A stretch of DNA of 56,635 nucleotides from Candidatus Methanoperedens sp. (GCA_023249105.1 JAHFDG010000021.1:1-56635), one strand, 5' to 3'; numbered from the stretch's first letter, positions 26,781-36,740 are shown. The notes: generated by a model not told the origin, from the letters alone. Translations and numbers: made by a program.

Positions 26781-27872
26781 ATGAAAGTCGATTATTATAT
26801 AGGTCCAAGAGGCAGCGAAAGCGAAATGTGCGGCATAGAAAGATACCTAACGAGCGTGCTGCCTCATCTTTCTGGCAAAACTGACCCTAAGTTCATTGGA
26901 TTTAAGGCTCTTCAGAAAATACCTATTACAATTCAAGAATATGCTCTCTATCCGATTAAAATTCGTAAGGAGAGGAGGAAGGACAGTGTTTCTTGTTTTA
27001 TTTCCCAGGACACCGCCTATCTTCTAAATCTCCTGAGCTTTAATCGAAGCGTGGTCATCTGCTATGACTTGATTCACTATTTGCGCCCGGAATATTCATT
27101 TATAATTAAAAATAAAATCAAAATTTCCATAGCCGGAATGAAAAGGGCAGACAGGATTATCACAATCTCAAACCACGTCAAAAAACAGATCGCTGAGTAC
27201 CTGAATTATCCGGAAGAAAGAATAGATGTTGCATACCCCGGAGTCGATTTTGAAAAATTCAAGCCATTTACACCATCCAGCAACTTCTTGGAAAAATACG
27301 GCATTGGAAATATAGATCCTAATATAATCTTGTATGTTGGCTCTGAGCATCCCAGGATGAACCTCAACACTCTAATAAAAGCGCTTTATTTTGTCAAAAA
27401 AAAATGTCCAGATATTAAATTCCTCAAAGTTGGCAGACCGCAGTTCCAGGGTGCCAGAGAAAAATTTCTGGCATTGATAAAAAGTTTGGGTCTTGAGAGA
27501 AATGTTATTTTCATCGATTATGTCGAGGAAGAGCATCTGCCAGCTATCTATAACGCTGCCTCCTTATTGGTTTACCCCGTCCTCGAAGCAGGCTTTGGTC
27601 TTCCTCCCCTTGAGGCTATGGCATGCGGCACGCCAGTGATAACTTCTAACACCGCTTCCCTTCCAGAGGTCGTGGGTGATGCAGGGATTATGGTTAATCC
27701 TTATGATACCGACAAACTCAGTGAAATGATATTGAAGGTTCTTACAGATAATAGTTTGCAGAAAAAGTTATCTGAAAAGGGATTAAATAGAGCACGGCAA
27801 TTCACATGGGAAAATACAGCGAAAACGATATTTAAAACGTTTGAAAAATTAAGAGAAATCCATAATATTTAA
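26781..27872 (+). CDS. GT4 glycosyltransferase
   Basis: A 363-aa GT-B protein. N-terminal part [20 protein letters not shown], mid-part [20 protein letters not shown] and [13 protein letters not shown], then [19 protein letters not shown] and the donor motif E-x7-E in [19 protein letters not shown]. This mannosyltransferase-like group is common in glycan clusters. Divergent from the methyltransferase upstream (91-bp gap). Followed 36 bases later by the PMT-like membrane transferase. Sugar unknown. Confidence 0.92.
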   Translation: MKVDYYIGPRGSESEMCGIERYLTSVLPHLSGKTDPKFIGFKALQKIPITIQEYALYPIKIRKERRKDSVSCFISQDTAYLLNLLSFNRSVVICYDLIHYLRPEYSFIIKNKIKISIAGMKRADRIITISNHVKKQIAEYLNYPEERIDVAYPGVDFEKFKPFTPSSNFLEKYGIGNIDPNIILYVGSEHPRMNLNTLIKALYFVKKKCPDIKFLKVGRPQFQGAREKFLALIKSLGLERNVIFIDYVEEEHLPAIYNAASLLVYPVLEAGFGLPPLEAMACGTPVITSNTASLPEVVGDAGIMVNPYDTDKLSEMILKVLTDNSLQKKLSEKGLNRARQFTWENTAKTIFKTFEKLREIHNI

Positions 27873-27908
27873 ATATGTTTGAATAGTTAATATGACAATG
27901 TCAAGATA

Positions 27909-29621
27909 ATGGCTAAAAAGAAAAACATGGCTAATAGATCGGCGGCAATAGTTCCCGATAATAACAGTTCCACTTTATCAAATGCGCTTTTTGTCGCAGG
28001 ATTACTATTGATTTTTGGTTTGATGATATATAATATATATCATTTTAAAATTTTTAGTGATGAAGCTGGGCATTTGCATGAAGCAAAAGTTTTTGGAAGG
28101 AATTTCTTTTTTGACAACGAGGCTGCTCCGTTTTTATTCTATGCGTCCGAATATTTTTTTATGTTCCTCTCAGGTTCGATACTTGGAGCGCGTTTCGCCT
28201 CAGTTTTTTATGGCATGATGACTCTTATTGCCAGTTATTTCCTGCTTCCAGAATACTTCAGTAGATCCAAAAAAATAAAATTTGTCCTATTGCTTGGGTC
28301 ATTGCCATATTTTATTTTTTTTAGCAAGATAGCTTTTTCAGATATCGCTATCACTTTTTTTGGATTCACAGGTTTTTTATTGTTGATACGTTTCATGGAT
28401 ACTAAAAAATTAAAATATATAATAGCATCTGGTATTTTTTTGGCTCTGGGCATTTTGATTAAATTCGCAATAATACCTTTTATTTTCGGTTTAATTTTTA
28501 TTTTAATAATGTATACATTGAATATTGATTTAAATAGTACAAATGGTTTCAAATCTTCATTGAAAAATATTTATAATAATGGAATTGCAAATGCACTCGG
28601 GAAAATGCTTCGCCCGGAAGTTATAATATTTATTGGAATTCCTTTTAGCATAGTACTATTCATATACCAAATCGATCAACAATTCCCTTTTCCATTATCT
28701 TTCAGCATGGTAACCTTAGATCAAAGTGCCAACGCAAACCAGATTTCAAATTTTTTAGTATTTAAGACAGGTTTTATTGATAGTTTATTGTTTCATTGGA
28801 AAGAAATTTTAATCTCAGCAGTAGTCGTTTATGGCTTCATGTTTTTCATCCTTGCATATTTTTCAAAAATAAAAATTGAGATGTTTAGAAATAAATATAA
28901 TATTTACTGCCTAATTGTTATTCTTATTAGTATTTTGGCTTTCATTTCAGGCGCCAGATTTCTTTCCAGATACACTCTTGTGCTGGTTCCATTAGTCATG
29001 TTTATTATTTTCAATAATAAGGAAGGTGAGAGATTATTTAACTATTATCCTCTATTTACGGGTTTAAGTATAATTACAGTAGTATTTATGGTGACGCCGA
29101 CTAGCACTTTTTTTTTAATAGGTAATATAGCTGGTGAATATAATGTACCAATAGAACCAAGTTTAGATGCTGCAAAATTTGTTAATGGCAATACCACGAT
29201 AGATGACTTTGTTGTTGTCGGGGATAATGCCCCTCATTCACTTTATTATGCACAAACGTTAGGCGCATATGAATTAGAAATTGAGAAGCCAATAGAATAC
29301 AACGGCAAGCAATACAAAAGTTTAGTCTTTCAATATCTGACACCCTCTAATGGAGTAAAATACATAATTGCAAGCAAAAAGGATACTCAAGAGATGTATT
29401 TAGATTATATGGCACAGAAATTTTACTTAGAAAAGGTGATAAAGTTCAATGGTGAAGAATATTATTATATATTTTATATAGATCAAAACTTAACATCACC
29501 TAATACACCCGTAATTTATCTCGGAGATTCATACTTTTCTTTTCCTGACAGCATAGGAAACATGCAAAATTATTATAAACATAATATTCATAGAGATTTG
29601 AGACCAAGATTTATTAAATGA
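27909..29621 (+). CDS. GT39/PMT-like membrane glycosyltransferase
   Basis: A 570-aa protein with about 10-12 membrane segments, beginning after a short basic N-terminus. The first outer loop holds FSDEAGHLHEAKVF, where the adjacent Asp-Glu is the catalytic acidic pair of dolichyl-phosphate-sugar-dependent GT-C enzymes. FLSRYTLVLVPLVMF before the last helices and the soluble tail after residue about 410 fit the PMT_2 superfamily. It would use a lipid-phosphate sugar on the outer face. Target glycan or protein unknown. Confidence 0.85.
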   Translation: MAKKKNMANRSAAIVPDNNSSTLSNALFVAGLLLIFGLMIYNIYHFKIFSDEAGHLHEAKVFGRNFFFDNEAAPFLFYASEYFFMFLSGSILGARFASVFYGMMTLIASYFLLPEYFSRSKKIKFVLLLGSLPYFIFFSKIAFSDIAITFFGFTGFLLLIRFMDTKKLKYIIASGIFLALGILIKFAIIPFIFGLIFILIMYTLNIDLNSTNGFKSSLKNIYNNGIANALGKMLRPEVIIFIGIPFSIVLFIYQIDQQFPFPLSFSMVTLDQSANANQISNFLVFKTGFIDSLLFHWKEILISAVVVYGFMFFILAYFSKIKIEMFRNKYNIYCLIVILISILAFISGARFLSRYTLVLVPLVMFIIFNNKEGERLFNYYPLFTGLSIITVVFMVTPTSTFFLIGNIAGEYNVPIEPSLDAAKFVNGNTTIDDFVVVGDNAPHSLYYAQTLGAYELEIEKPIEYNGKQYKSLVFQYLTPSNGVKYIIASKKDTQEMYLDYMAQKFYLEKVIKFNGEEYYYIFYIDQNLTSPNTPVIYLGDSYFSFPDSIGNMQNYYKHNIHRDLRPRFIK

Positions 29622-29639
29622 TAGTTCAATAATACATAC

Positions 29640-30593
29640 ATGAAATGTCTGGTAACGGGCGGCGCAGGATTTATAGGTTCACATCTTGTTGACAGATTAC
29701 TTAGCAACGGTCACGATGTGATCGTATATGATAATTTTTCCACTGGTTTTCAAGAATTTTTAAACGGTGCTAAGAAACACGATAATTTCAAATTTGTCAG
29801 AGGAGACCTTTTAAATCTTCGATTTCTTACAAAATCCATGTCTGGCTGTGATTTTATTTTTCATCTGGCAGCGAATGCAGACGTCAGATTTGGTACATCG
29901 CACCCGGATAAAGATCTTAAACAGAATACTGTAGCCACTTTTAATGTTCTTGAAGCAATGCGATTGAATAATATAAAAAAAATCGCTTTTTCTTCAACAG
30001 GTTCGGTTTATGGGGAAGTAGCTATCATTCCAACACCTGAAGATGCCCCTTTTCCTGTTCAAACCTCACTTTATGGAGCTTCAAAATTAGCTTGTGAAGG
30101 ATTGATACAGGCGTATTGCGAAGGATTTGGTTTTCAATCATGGATTTTCCGTTTTGTCTCGATTCTTGGGGAACGATATACTCATGGGCACGTGTTTGAT
30201 TTTTATAAGAAATTATTGGCGAACCCTGATAGGCTTGATGTTCTTGGGAACGGAAAGCAGAGAAAATCATATTTATATGTACAGGATTGCATAGATGCGA
30301 TGTTGCTTGCAATCGAAAAATCTGGTGAGAAGGTCAACATATTCAATTTAGGAACAGATGAGTATTGCGAAGTCAATAACTCTATCAAATGGATATGCAG
30401 TCATCTTAATGTCTCTCCCCAATTGGTTTACTCAGGAGGAGAACGGGGATGGATTGGCGACAATCCTTTTATTTTCCTGGATTGTTCGAAGATAAGGGGG
30501 CTCGGCTGGAAACCTAAATATACGATAAAAGATGGTATTATAAAAACATTAAGTTACCTCGAAGAAAATAAATGGGTACTGGATAGACAATGA
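29640..30593 (+). CDS. extended SDR, nucleotide-sugar epimerase or dehydratase
   Basis: A 317-aa SDR of the UDP-glucose-4-epimerase-like group: [18 protein letters not shown] (NAD loop), FHLAANADVRFGTSHP, active-site strand AFSSTGSVYGE, and LYGASKLACEGLI with Tyr and Lys. First gene of the overlapping operon that continues into the heptose genes. Its stop overlaps the next start by four bases. The substrate is probably the NDP-heptose or a derived keto sugar, which is inference from context only. Confidence 0.88.
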   Translation: MKCLVTGGAGFIGSHLVDRLLSNGHDVIVYDNFSTGFQEFLNGAKKHDNFKFVRGDLLNLRFLTKSMSGCDFIFHLAANADVRFGTSHPDKDLKQNTVATFNVLEAMRLNNIKKIAFSSTGSVYGEVAIIPTPEDAPFPVQTSLYGASKLACEGLIQAYCEGFGFQSWIFRFVSILGERYTHGHVFDFYKKLLANPDRLDVLGNGKQRKSYLYVQDCIDAMLLAIEKSGEKVNIFNLGTDEYCEVNNSIKWICSHLNVSPQLVYSGGERGWIGDNPFIFLDCSKIRGLGWKPKYTIKDGIIKTLSYLEENKWVLDRQ

Positions 30594-31912
30594 AAATCTG
30601 CGTATTTGGTTTATGGCACCTTGGTTCTGTAATTGCTTCATGCCTTGCTGAGAAAGGTTTTGAAGTCGTTGGGCTTGATCTGGATTCAAATAGGATCAAG
30701 GATCTGCAGAATGGGATTCCGCCAATATTTGAACCCGGTTTGGAAGATTCAATTAAGAAAAGCTTAGCAAGCAAAAAACTTTTTTTCACAACAGATGAAA
30801 AAAGTGCTCTGGAAAAAACCGATATTTTATGGGTAGCATTTGACACACCTGTGGATGAAACCGACAGAGCAGACGTTGATTATGTTATAAATCAAATCGA
30901 GAGATTATTCATCCATATTGAATCAGGAATGATAGTATTAATCTCATCACAATTACCTGTCGGGTCCACAAGACAATTGCAGGGAGCTTATTTTAAGCAG
31001 TATCCGAAGAAAAAGGTAATTTTTTCATATTCTCCAGAAAATTTAAGACTTGGTAAAGCGATAGAATCTTTTACAAAACCTGAAAGAATAGTGGTCGGCT
31101 TAAGTAATATTGAAAAGAGAGAAAAAATCGAAGCTTTATTAAAACCGTTTTGTAACGATATAGAATGGATGTCTATAGAGTCAGCAGAAATGACAAAACA
31201 TGCCTTAAATGCGTTTCTGGCAACATCTATATCTTTTATCAATGAACTTGCGATCCTGTGTGAAAAAACAGGTGCTGATGCCCGTGAAGTAGAACGTGGA
31301 TTGAAGAGCGATCCGCGCATAGGTATAAAATCATATCTTATAGCAGGCGCCGCTTTTGCTGGAGGGACTCTTGCAAGAGATGTTGTTTTTCTGGAGACTA
31401 TAGGCAGATCACTGTCTATACCAACATCACTGATCACGGCAGTTAATGTAAGTAATCAAGAACATAAGATGTGGGCTTTGAACAAATTAAGAATAGAATT
31501 GGGCGATTTAAAGGGTAAAACTGTCGCTGTTCTTGGTCTGACGTATAAACCCGGGACAAACACATTAAGACGATCAAGCTCAATCGAACTTTGCGAAAAT
31601 CTTGTTAAATATGGTGCAATCATAAAGTGCCATGATCCATCTCTTAACAAACTTCCACCGGAGTATGAAGAAAAATTTATTTTTTCGTCTTCAATTACAG
31701 ATATTCTGAAAGGGGCTGATGCATTGGTCGTCGCAACAGAATGGCCTGATTATAAATCAATATCTATTGACGATATTCTGCAAAATATGCGCAAACCCAT
31801 TGTGATCGATGCAAAAAGATTTCTGGAAAAACCATTGGGAGAAGATCAACGAATTTGTTATATTGCTGTTGGTCGCCCACTAAAAACCGAGGTATATTCA
31901 AAATGCAATTAA
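30590..31912 (+). CDS. UDP-glucose/GDP-mannose dehydrogenase paralogue lacking the catalytic Cys
   Basis: A 440-aa member of the nucleotide-sugar 6-dehydrogenase fold: NAD-binding CVFGLWHLGSVIASCLAEKG, FSYSPENLRLGKAIE in place of the normal NPEFLREG block, EMTKHALNAFLAT, and a C-terminal NDP-binding domain with LGLTYKPGTNTLRRSSSIEL. At the active site, where the genuine enzyme in this window (50044-51330) has GGSCFPKD with Cys264 and Lys267, this protein has GGTLARD with Thr260 and Arg263. A second conserved Lys (ATKISF) is Ser (ATSISF). It therefore cannot form the thiohemiacetal needed for two-step oxidation to an acid. It may oxidise a hydroxyl once, epimerise, or act on another sugar. Overlaps both neighbours. 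Confidence 0.88.
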   Translation: MKICVFGLWHLGSVIASCLAEKGFEVVGLDLDSNRIKDLQNGIPPIFEPGLEDSIKKSLASKKLFFTTDEKSALEKTDILWVAFDTPVDETDRADVDYVINQIERLFIHIESGMIVLISSQLPVGSTRQLQGAYFKQYPKKKVIFSYSPENLRLGKAIESFTKPERIVVGLSNIEKREKIEALLKPFCNDIEWMSIESAEMTKHALNAFLATSISFINELAILCEKTGADAREVERGLKSDPRIGIKSYLIAGAAFAGGTLARDVVFLETIGRSLSIPTSLITAVNVSNQEHKMWALNKLRIELGDLKGKTVAVLGLTYKPGTNTLRRSSSIELCENLVKYGAIIKCHDPSLNKLPPEYEEKFIFSSSITDILKGADALVVATEWPDYKSISIDDILQNMRKPIVIDAKRFLEKPLGEDQRICYIAVGRPLKTEVYSKCN

Positions 31913-32772
31913 AAGGTAAGAACGCAATAATAACCGGGTCAAACCAGGGATTTGGAAAAGCGATAGCAGAAGAGTTCATATCCCAGGGAGCAAATATTTT
32001 GATATGTGCCCGTAATGAGCAGCTTCTTGAATCTGCAAGAAAAGAACTTTCAAAGAAAGCAGCAGGATCCCATAAAGTATATGCGTGTCGGGTTGATGTA
32101 ACGGATCATGAAAGTTTGGATCAGCTTTATAAAACAGCTCTTGAAAAATTTGGAAATATCGATATCTTGGTAAATAACGCAGGGGTCTATGGTCCAAAAG
32201 GTGCTATAGAGGAAATAGATTGGGATGAATGGGTAGAAGCAATAAAAATCAATCTGTTAGGTACTGTTCTGGCTTGCAAGATTTTTGTACCGCATTTTAG
32301 AAAGAACGGGTATGGTAAAATAATCAATCTATCGGGTGGTGGAGCTACTGCACCATTGCCGCGTATAAGCGCTTATGCTGCCTCCAAAGCTGCTGTCGTC
32401 AGGTTCACAGAAACACTTTCTGAAGAACTAAAAGGCACGGGCGTTGAGGTTAATTGTATTGCTCCCGGCGCTTTAAATACAAGGCTGCTTGATGAGGTTT
32501 TAGAAGCAGGTATGGAAAAAGTAGGGAAAACATTTTATGAACGTTCTCTGGCTCAAAAACAACAGGGTGGAACACCGCTGGTCAAAGGAGCGCAATTGTG
32601 CGTATTCTTAGCGTCAGATAAGAGCAATGGCATCACGGGAAAGTTGATCAGCGCGGTTTGGGACCCGTGGGATAAGCTTCCTGAACATCTTGAAGATTTG
32701 AAAAATAGCGATGTATATACTTTGAGGCGCATCATTCCAAAAGAAAGAGGTATGACCTGGGGAGATGTTTAA
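31903..32772 (+). CDS. classical short-chain dehydrogenase/reductase
   Basis: About 289 aa. The NAD(P) motif TGSNQGFGKA lies just after the start MQLKGKNAIITG, NNAG is at about residue 90, and the catalytic Ser-Tyr-Lys lies in NLSGGG and YAASKAAVVRF. I start it at ATG 31903, which puts MQLKGKNAI at the family's usual N-terminus and overlaps the previous stop by 10 bases. An upstream TTG-type extension adds 16 unrelated residues. Part of the heptose operon; likely works on a keto intermediate together with the Gfo/Idh enzyme. Confidence 0.88.
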   Translation: MQLKGKNAIITGSNQGFGKAIAEEFISQGANILICARNEQLLESARKELSKKAAGSHKVYACRVDVTDHESLDQLYKTALEKFGNIDILVNNAGVYGPKGAIEEIDWDEWVEAIKINLLGTVLACKIFVPHFRKNGYGKIINLSGGGATAPLPRISAYAASKAAVVRFTETLSEELKGTGVEVNCIAPGALNTRLLDEVLEAGMEKVGKTFYERSLAQKQQGGTPLVKGAQLCVFLASDKSNGITGKLISAVWDPWDKLPEHLEDLKNSDVYTLRRIIPKERGMTWGDV

Positions 32773-33751
32773 CGTGAATGTAGGAATTGTAGGTTGTGGT
32801 TTAATTGGCCAAAAAAGAGCAGCATCTTTAGGCAATAATGAACTGAAAGGCGTAGCAGATGTTTCGCTTGACCGGGCACAAAAATTAGCTTCCTGTTATA
32901 ATGGTGTTGAAGCATTTTCAGATTGGAAAAATCTTGTTGAACGTGATGATATTGACATAGTGATCGTTTCGACAACAAATAACTGGCTTGCGCCAATAAC
33001 CCTTGAAGCCGTTAGATCAGGGAAGCATGTTCTTGTCGAAAAACCAGGCGCTCTTAATTTTAGGGAGCTTGATCCGGTAATCGAAGCCGCAAAAAAGAGC
33101 AGGGTAAAAGTCAAAGTGGGTTTTAACCTGCGCTGCCATCCTTCATTTATAAAAGCTCGTGAAGTAGTCGATTCCGGGATACTTGGAAAATTGATGTTCA
33201 TCCGTGGGCGTTACGGTCATGGTGGTCGCCCTGGTTATGATAAAGAGTGGCGTGCGGATCCAGCTATTTCCGGAGGTGGAGAATTGATAGACCAGGGAGT
33301 ACATATTATTGACCTTTCGAGATGGTTCCTTGGGGATTTCACACAGGTTTTAGGTTCTGTGCATACATATTTCTGGAATATGCCTGTGGAAGATAATGGT
33401 TTCATTCACCTTGAAACCTCATCTGGAAATGCAGCATGGTTACAGGTGAGTTGTACGGAATGGAAAAACATGTTTTCATTTGAAATATATGGTGAACAAG
33501 GGAAATTGCAGATCGATGGGCTGGGAGGCAGCTATGGAACAGAAAGGCTAACATTTTATCATATGTTACCCCAGATGGGCCCTCCAGAGACAACAATATG
33601 GGAATATCCTGCCAATGATATGTCCTGGAAAATTGAGTTTGAAGAATTTATAAACACAATAAAGAGCAACAGTGAGCCACAACCCGGTCTTAAAGATGCC
33701 CGTGCAGCTTTAGAGATCGTATCGAAAATATATGAGGTGTCCAAAAAATGA
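32765..33751 (+). CDS. Gfo/Idh/MocA family oxidoreductase
   Basis: A 328-aa NAD(P)-dependent sugar oxidoreductase. Rossmann start VGIVGCGLIGQKRAASL, the family's GKHVLVEKPGALN with the key Lys (about residues 87-99), and the C-terminal substrate domain with GGGELIDQGVHIIDLSRWFLG, whose D-x-x-x-H pattern is the catalytic site. Start overlaps the SDR stop by 8 bases and its stop overlaps the kinase start by four. Probably oxidises or reduces a ring hydroxyl of the operon's sugar. Confidence 0.9.
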   Translation: MFNVNVGIVGCGLIGQKRAASLGNNELKGVADVSLDRAQKLASCYNGVEAFSDWKNLVERDDIDIVIVSTTNNWLAPITLEAVRSGKHVLVEKPGALNFRELDPVIEAAKKSRVKVKVGFNLRCHPSFIKAREVVDSGILGKLMFIRGRYGHGGRPGYDKEWRADPAISGGGELIDQGVHIIDLSRWFLGDFTQVLGSVHTYFWNMPVEDNGFIHLETSSGNAAWLQVSCTEWKNMFSFEIYGEQGKLQIDGLGGSYGTERLTFYHMLPQMGPPETTIWEYPANDMSWKIEFEEFINTIKSNSEPQPGLKDARAALEIVSKIYEVSKK

Positions 33752-34731
33752 TAATTACACGCAGCCCACTTCGAATATCTCTTGGCGGTGGGGGGACAGA
33801 TCTACCATCGTACTACATGGAACACGAAGGGTTTTTAATCGCAGCAGCTATTGATAAGTATGTGTACATCACTTTACACCAGACATTTGTGGAAGAGATG
33901 ATCATAAAATATTCAAAGATGGAACGTGTTGCCAGCATCGAAGAAATCCAGCATCCGATTATTCGCGAGGCACTGAAGCTTGTAAATATTCAAAACCTGA
34001 ATCTTGAATTAGCGAGTATGGCAGATATACCTGCCGGGACAGGTTTGGGATCATCGGGCAGCTTTACATGCGCTTTATTGAAAGCCTTGCACGCATACAA
34101 GAAAAACTTAATACACCCGAATGAGCTCGCAGAACAAGCATGCCATATCGAGATGGATTTGCTGAAAGAACCAATCGGTAAACAGGACCAATATATATCA
34201 GCATATGGTGGTATCAATTGCTTCAAATTCTGTAAAAATGATACAGTCGAAGCAAAACCTCTCAAAATCTCAGATGAAACACTCTACAGTCTTGAAGACA
34301 ATCTCCTGTTATTTTTCACCGGATATTCAAGATCAGCTTCAAATATTCTGAAAGAACAGGACGATAAAAGCAAAAAAAATGACTCATCAATAATTGAGAA
34401 TCTGCATTTTGTTAAAGATATTGGTTACAAAAGCCAGCAAGCTTTCGAATCCGGAGATCTTGAAAAGTTTGCTGAATTGATGAATGTTCATTGGGAATAC
34501 AAGAAACAACGCTCAAATTCGATGAGCAACAATAAAATCAATGAATGGTACGACATAGCAATGAAAAATGGGGCGCTGGGCGGCAAACTCATAGGTGCAG
34601 GAGGCGGCGGTTTTCTCATGTTTTACACGGATGAAAATATGAAGCTCAGGCATGCAATGGCACATGGGGGTTTAAAAGAAGTCCGCTTTAAATTTGACTT
34701 TGAAGGCAGTAAAGTGGTAACGCAATCATGA
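33748..34731 (+). CDS. hddA: GHMP sugar kinase, D-glycero-D-manno-heptose 7-phosphate kinase-like
   Basis: A 327-aa GHMP kinase. SPLRISLGGGGTDLPSYY (residues 6-23) is the substrate-side signature of the HddA/HddA-like heptose-phosphate kinases. The ATP loop is PAGTGLGSSGSF (95-106), and GAGGGGFLMFY near the C-terminus is motif 3. In known heptose pathways this enzyme makes heptose 1,7-bisphosphate for the GmhB phosphatase. Symbol given by similarity to HddA and by its neighbours. Four-base overlaps on both sides. Confidence 0.88.
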   Translation: MIITRSPLRISLGGGGTDLPSYYMEHEGFLIAAAIDKYVYITLHQTFVEEMIIKYSKMERVASIEEIQHPIIREALKLVNIQNLNLELASMADIPAGTGLGSSGSFTCALLKALHAYKKNLIHPNELAEQACHIEMDLLKEPIGKQDQYISAYGGINCFKFCKNDTVEAKPLKISDETLYSLEDNLLLFFTGYSRSASNILKEQDDKSKKNDSSIIENLHFVKDIGYKSQQAFESGDLEKFAELMNVHWEYKKQRSNSMSNNKINEWYDIAMKNGALGGKLIGAGGGGFLMFYTDENMKLRHAMAHGGLKEVRFKFDFEGSKVVTQS

Positions 34732-35447
34732 TGCCGCCAGCAGTCATTCTTGCTGGAGGATTGGCAACACGACTCTATCCAGTGTCATCAAAAACCCCAA
34801 AATCCCTCATTGAAGTGGCAGGAAAACCATTTATTTTTCACCAATTAGCACTTTTAAAACAGCAGGGTGTATGCCATGTCGTGTTATGTGTCGGTAAGTT
34901 CGGAGAAATGATACAGGATTATGTCGGCGATGGGCATAGATGGGATTTAAGGGTACAATATTCTTATGATGGTGATGTTCTGCTTGGGACGGGGGGGGCA
35001 ATTAAAAAAGCATGCCCACTGCTTCCAGAAGTATTTTTTGTGTTATACGGTGATTCCTATCTTGATGTTGATATGATGCCAATCCTTGAGAGGTTTGAAT
35101 CTGAAGGAAAACCAGCTTTGATGACTGTTTATCGTAATAAGAATCATTGGGATAAAAGCAACATTTTATTCCAGGATGGTCGAATTGTAAAATACGACAA
35201 AAAAAATCCAACGCCTGAGATGGAGCACCTTGATTATGGAATAAATATCTTGATGAAAAAAGTTTTTAATGATTGGCCAGATGGAGTGCCCTTTGATCTT
35301 TCAGAGGTCTTTACTAAACTTATCGAAAAAGGTGAATTATCGGCTTTTGAAGTTTTCAAACGTTTTTACGAAATTGGATCTATCCAGGGAATAAAAGAAA
35401 CTGAACAATATTTAAATAGTAAGCATCAAATTTGTAAAAATACGTGA
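34728..35447 (+). CDS. hddC: sugar-1-phosphate nucleotidyltransferase, HddC-like
   Basis: A 239-aa nucleotidyltransferase without a C-terminal beta-helix. Signature VILAGGLATRLYPVSSKTPK with Gly10-11, Arg15 and Pro-Lys 24-25, the metal-binding YGDSYLDVD at about residues 107-115, and LGTGGAIKKA for the sugar. Short single-domain enzymes of this kind next to HddA/GmhA/GmhB activate heptose-1-phosphate to GDP-heptose (HddC) or ADP-heptose. The nucleotide used is not determined by sequence alone. Overlaps the kinase by four bases. Confidence 0.85.
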   Translation: MMPPAVILAGGLATRLYPVSSKTPKSLIEVAGKPFIFHQLALLKQQGVCHVVLCVGKFGEMIQDYVGDGHRWDLRVQYSYDGDVLLGTGGAIKKACPLLPEVFFVLYGDSYLDVDMMPILERFESEGKPALMTVYRNKNHWDKSNILFQDGRIVKYDKKNPTPEMEHLDYGINILMKKVFNDWPDGVPFDLSEVFTKLIEKGELSAFEVFKRFYEIGSIQGIKETEQYLNSKHQICKNT

Positions 35448-35452
35448 TAAAT

Positions 35453-36058
35453 ATGGAACTGGAAGATTATATTAATACTTATTTTAAAGACTGCGTTGAG
35501 ATTATTAATCAGATTGACAGGGAACAAATAACAAAAATTGCTACAATCCTTAAAAAAATCCAGACAAGACAGGGTAGGCTGTTTATTCTTGGTGTAGGCG
35601 GAAGTGCAGGCAATGCATCCCATGCTGTTAATGATTTTCGAAAAATTGCAGGCATCGAATCCTATGCCCCAACGGACAACGTTTCTGAACTTACGGCAAG
35701 GGTTAATGATGATGGGTGGGAGACAGTATTTATAAACTGGTTGAAGGGAAGCCGATTAAATTCAAAGGATGGCATCATTGTATTCTCAGTAGGCGGAGGT
35801 AATGCTGAAAAAAACGTGAGCGTTAACCTTGTCAGAGCATTACAATATGCCAAGGAAGTAGGTGCAAGTATTATGGGTATTGTTGGACGTGATGGCGGAT
35901 ACACTGCAATGGTTGCTGATGCCTGTGTTATTATTCCTCCGGTGAACGATGAAACTATTACGCCTCAAACAGAGGCGTTTCAAGCTGTTATCTGGCATTT
36001 ACTTGTTTCCAGTCCGGAAATGAGAAAATTTGAAATGAAGTGGGAGAGCACCAAATAA
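35453..36058 (+). CDS. gmhA: SIS-domain sedoheptulose 7-phosphate isomerase
   Basis: About 201 aa. LGVGGSAGNASHAVNDF is the SIS phosphosugar-binding motif, and TPQTEAFQAVIWHLL carries the Gln and His that correspond to the catalytic region of GmhA. GmhA turns sedoheptulose-7-phosphate into D-glycero-D-manno-heptose-7-phosphate. A GTG nine bases upstream (35444) would overlap the previous stop by four; I prefer ATG 35453 because a GTGAT lies just before it, but both are possible. Directly follows the nucleotidyltransferase. Confidence 0.88.
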   Translation: MELEDYINTYFKDCVEIINQIDREQITKIATILKKIQTRQGRLFILGVGGSAGNASHAVNDFRKIAGIESYAPTDNVSELTARVNDDGWETVFINWLKGSRLNSKDGIIVFSVGGGNAEKNVSVNLVRALQYAKEVGASIMGIVGRDGGYTAMVADACVIIPPVNDETITPQTEAFQAVIWHLLVSSPEMRKFEMKWESTK

Positions 36059-36071
36059 TCGGTGGAACTGA

Positions 36072-36665
36072 ATGGTAGAGGCTGTTTTTCTGGACAGGGA
36101 TGGCGTGCTTAACGAGCTTGTATTAAATCCTGCGACTGGAGAGTATGAGCCTCCTCATCGTATAGAGGATATGAGACTTTTTCCTTACGCGATTGAATGC
36201 CTCGAAAAGCTCCAGGATTCAGGATATGAGCTGTTTCTCATCTCTAACCAGCCTGATTATGCTAAAGGAAAAACCACTCTTGAAGCATTAGAGAAAGTTC
36301 ATAAAAAATTTGATCAATTGTTAACTTCACAGGGAATCCATTTCAGGGAATATTATTATTGCTTTCATCACCCTCAGGGGATAATACCTGAATATGCCTC
36401 TGAATGCATATGCCGCAAACCAAAGCCATTTTTTCTTTTCAAGGCGGAAGAGGATTATAATATCGATCTTGGAAACTCATGGATGATCGGTGACCGGGAT
36501 ACAGATATCGAATGTGGCAAAGCCGGAGGTACGAAAACAATATTAATTGAGGAATCATTATCAGTGCATAAACGCGGGAAAAGCCTGCCGGATTATAAGA
36601 CAAAAAATTTAAAAGAGGCTGTTAACATAATACTTCAAATAGACAAAGGCATTGCACAAAAATAA
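36072..36665 (+). CDS. gmhB: HAD phosphatase, heptose 1,7-bisphosphate 7-phosphatase
   Basis: A 197-aa HAD-superfamily phosphatase of the GmhB/HisB-N group. DxD motif FLDRDGVLNE (Asp8, Asp10), motif II ISNQPD, zinc loop with Cys97, His99/100, Cys112 and Cys114, and motif III-IV GDRDTDIECGKAGG. In the heptose pathway it removes the 7-phosphate before nucleotidyl transfer. 13 bases after gmhA. A decayed copy of its 3' end lies at 37910-37996. Confidence 0.9.
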   Translation: MVEAVFLDRDGVLNELVLNPATGEYEPPHRIEDMRLFPYAIECLEKLQDSGYELFLISNQPDYAKGKTTLEALEKVHKKFDQLLTSQGIHFREYYYCFHHPQGIIPEYASECICRKPKPFFLFKAEEDYNIDLGNSWMIGDRDTDIECGKAGGTKTILIEESLSVHKRGKSLPDYKTKNLKEAVNIILQIDKGIAQK

Positions 36666-36740
36666 TATAGCAATATTTATAATAACAAACCACAGATGAG
36701 CATACTATTAACAGTTTCAGTTCATATCAACAATAAAGCG

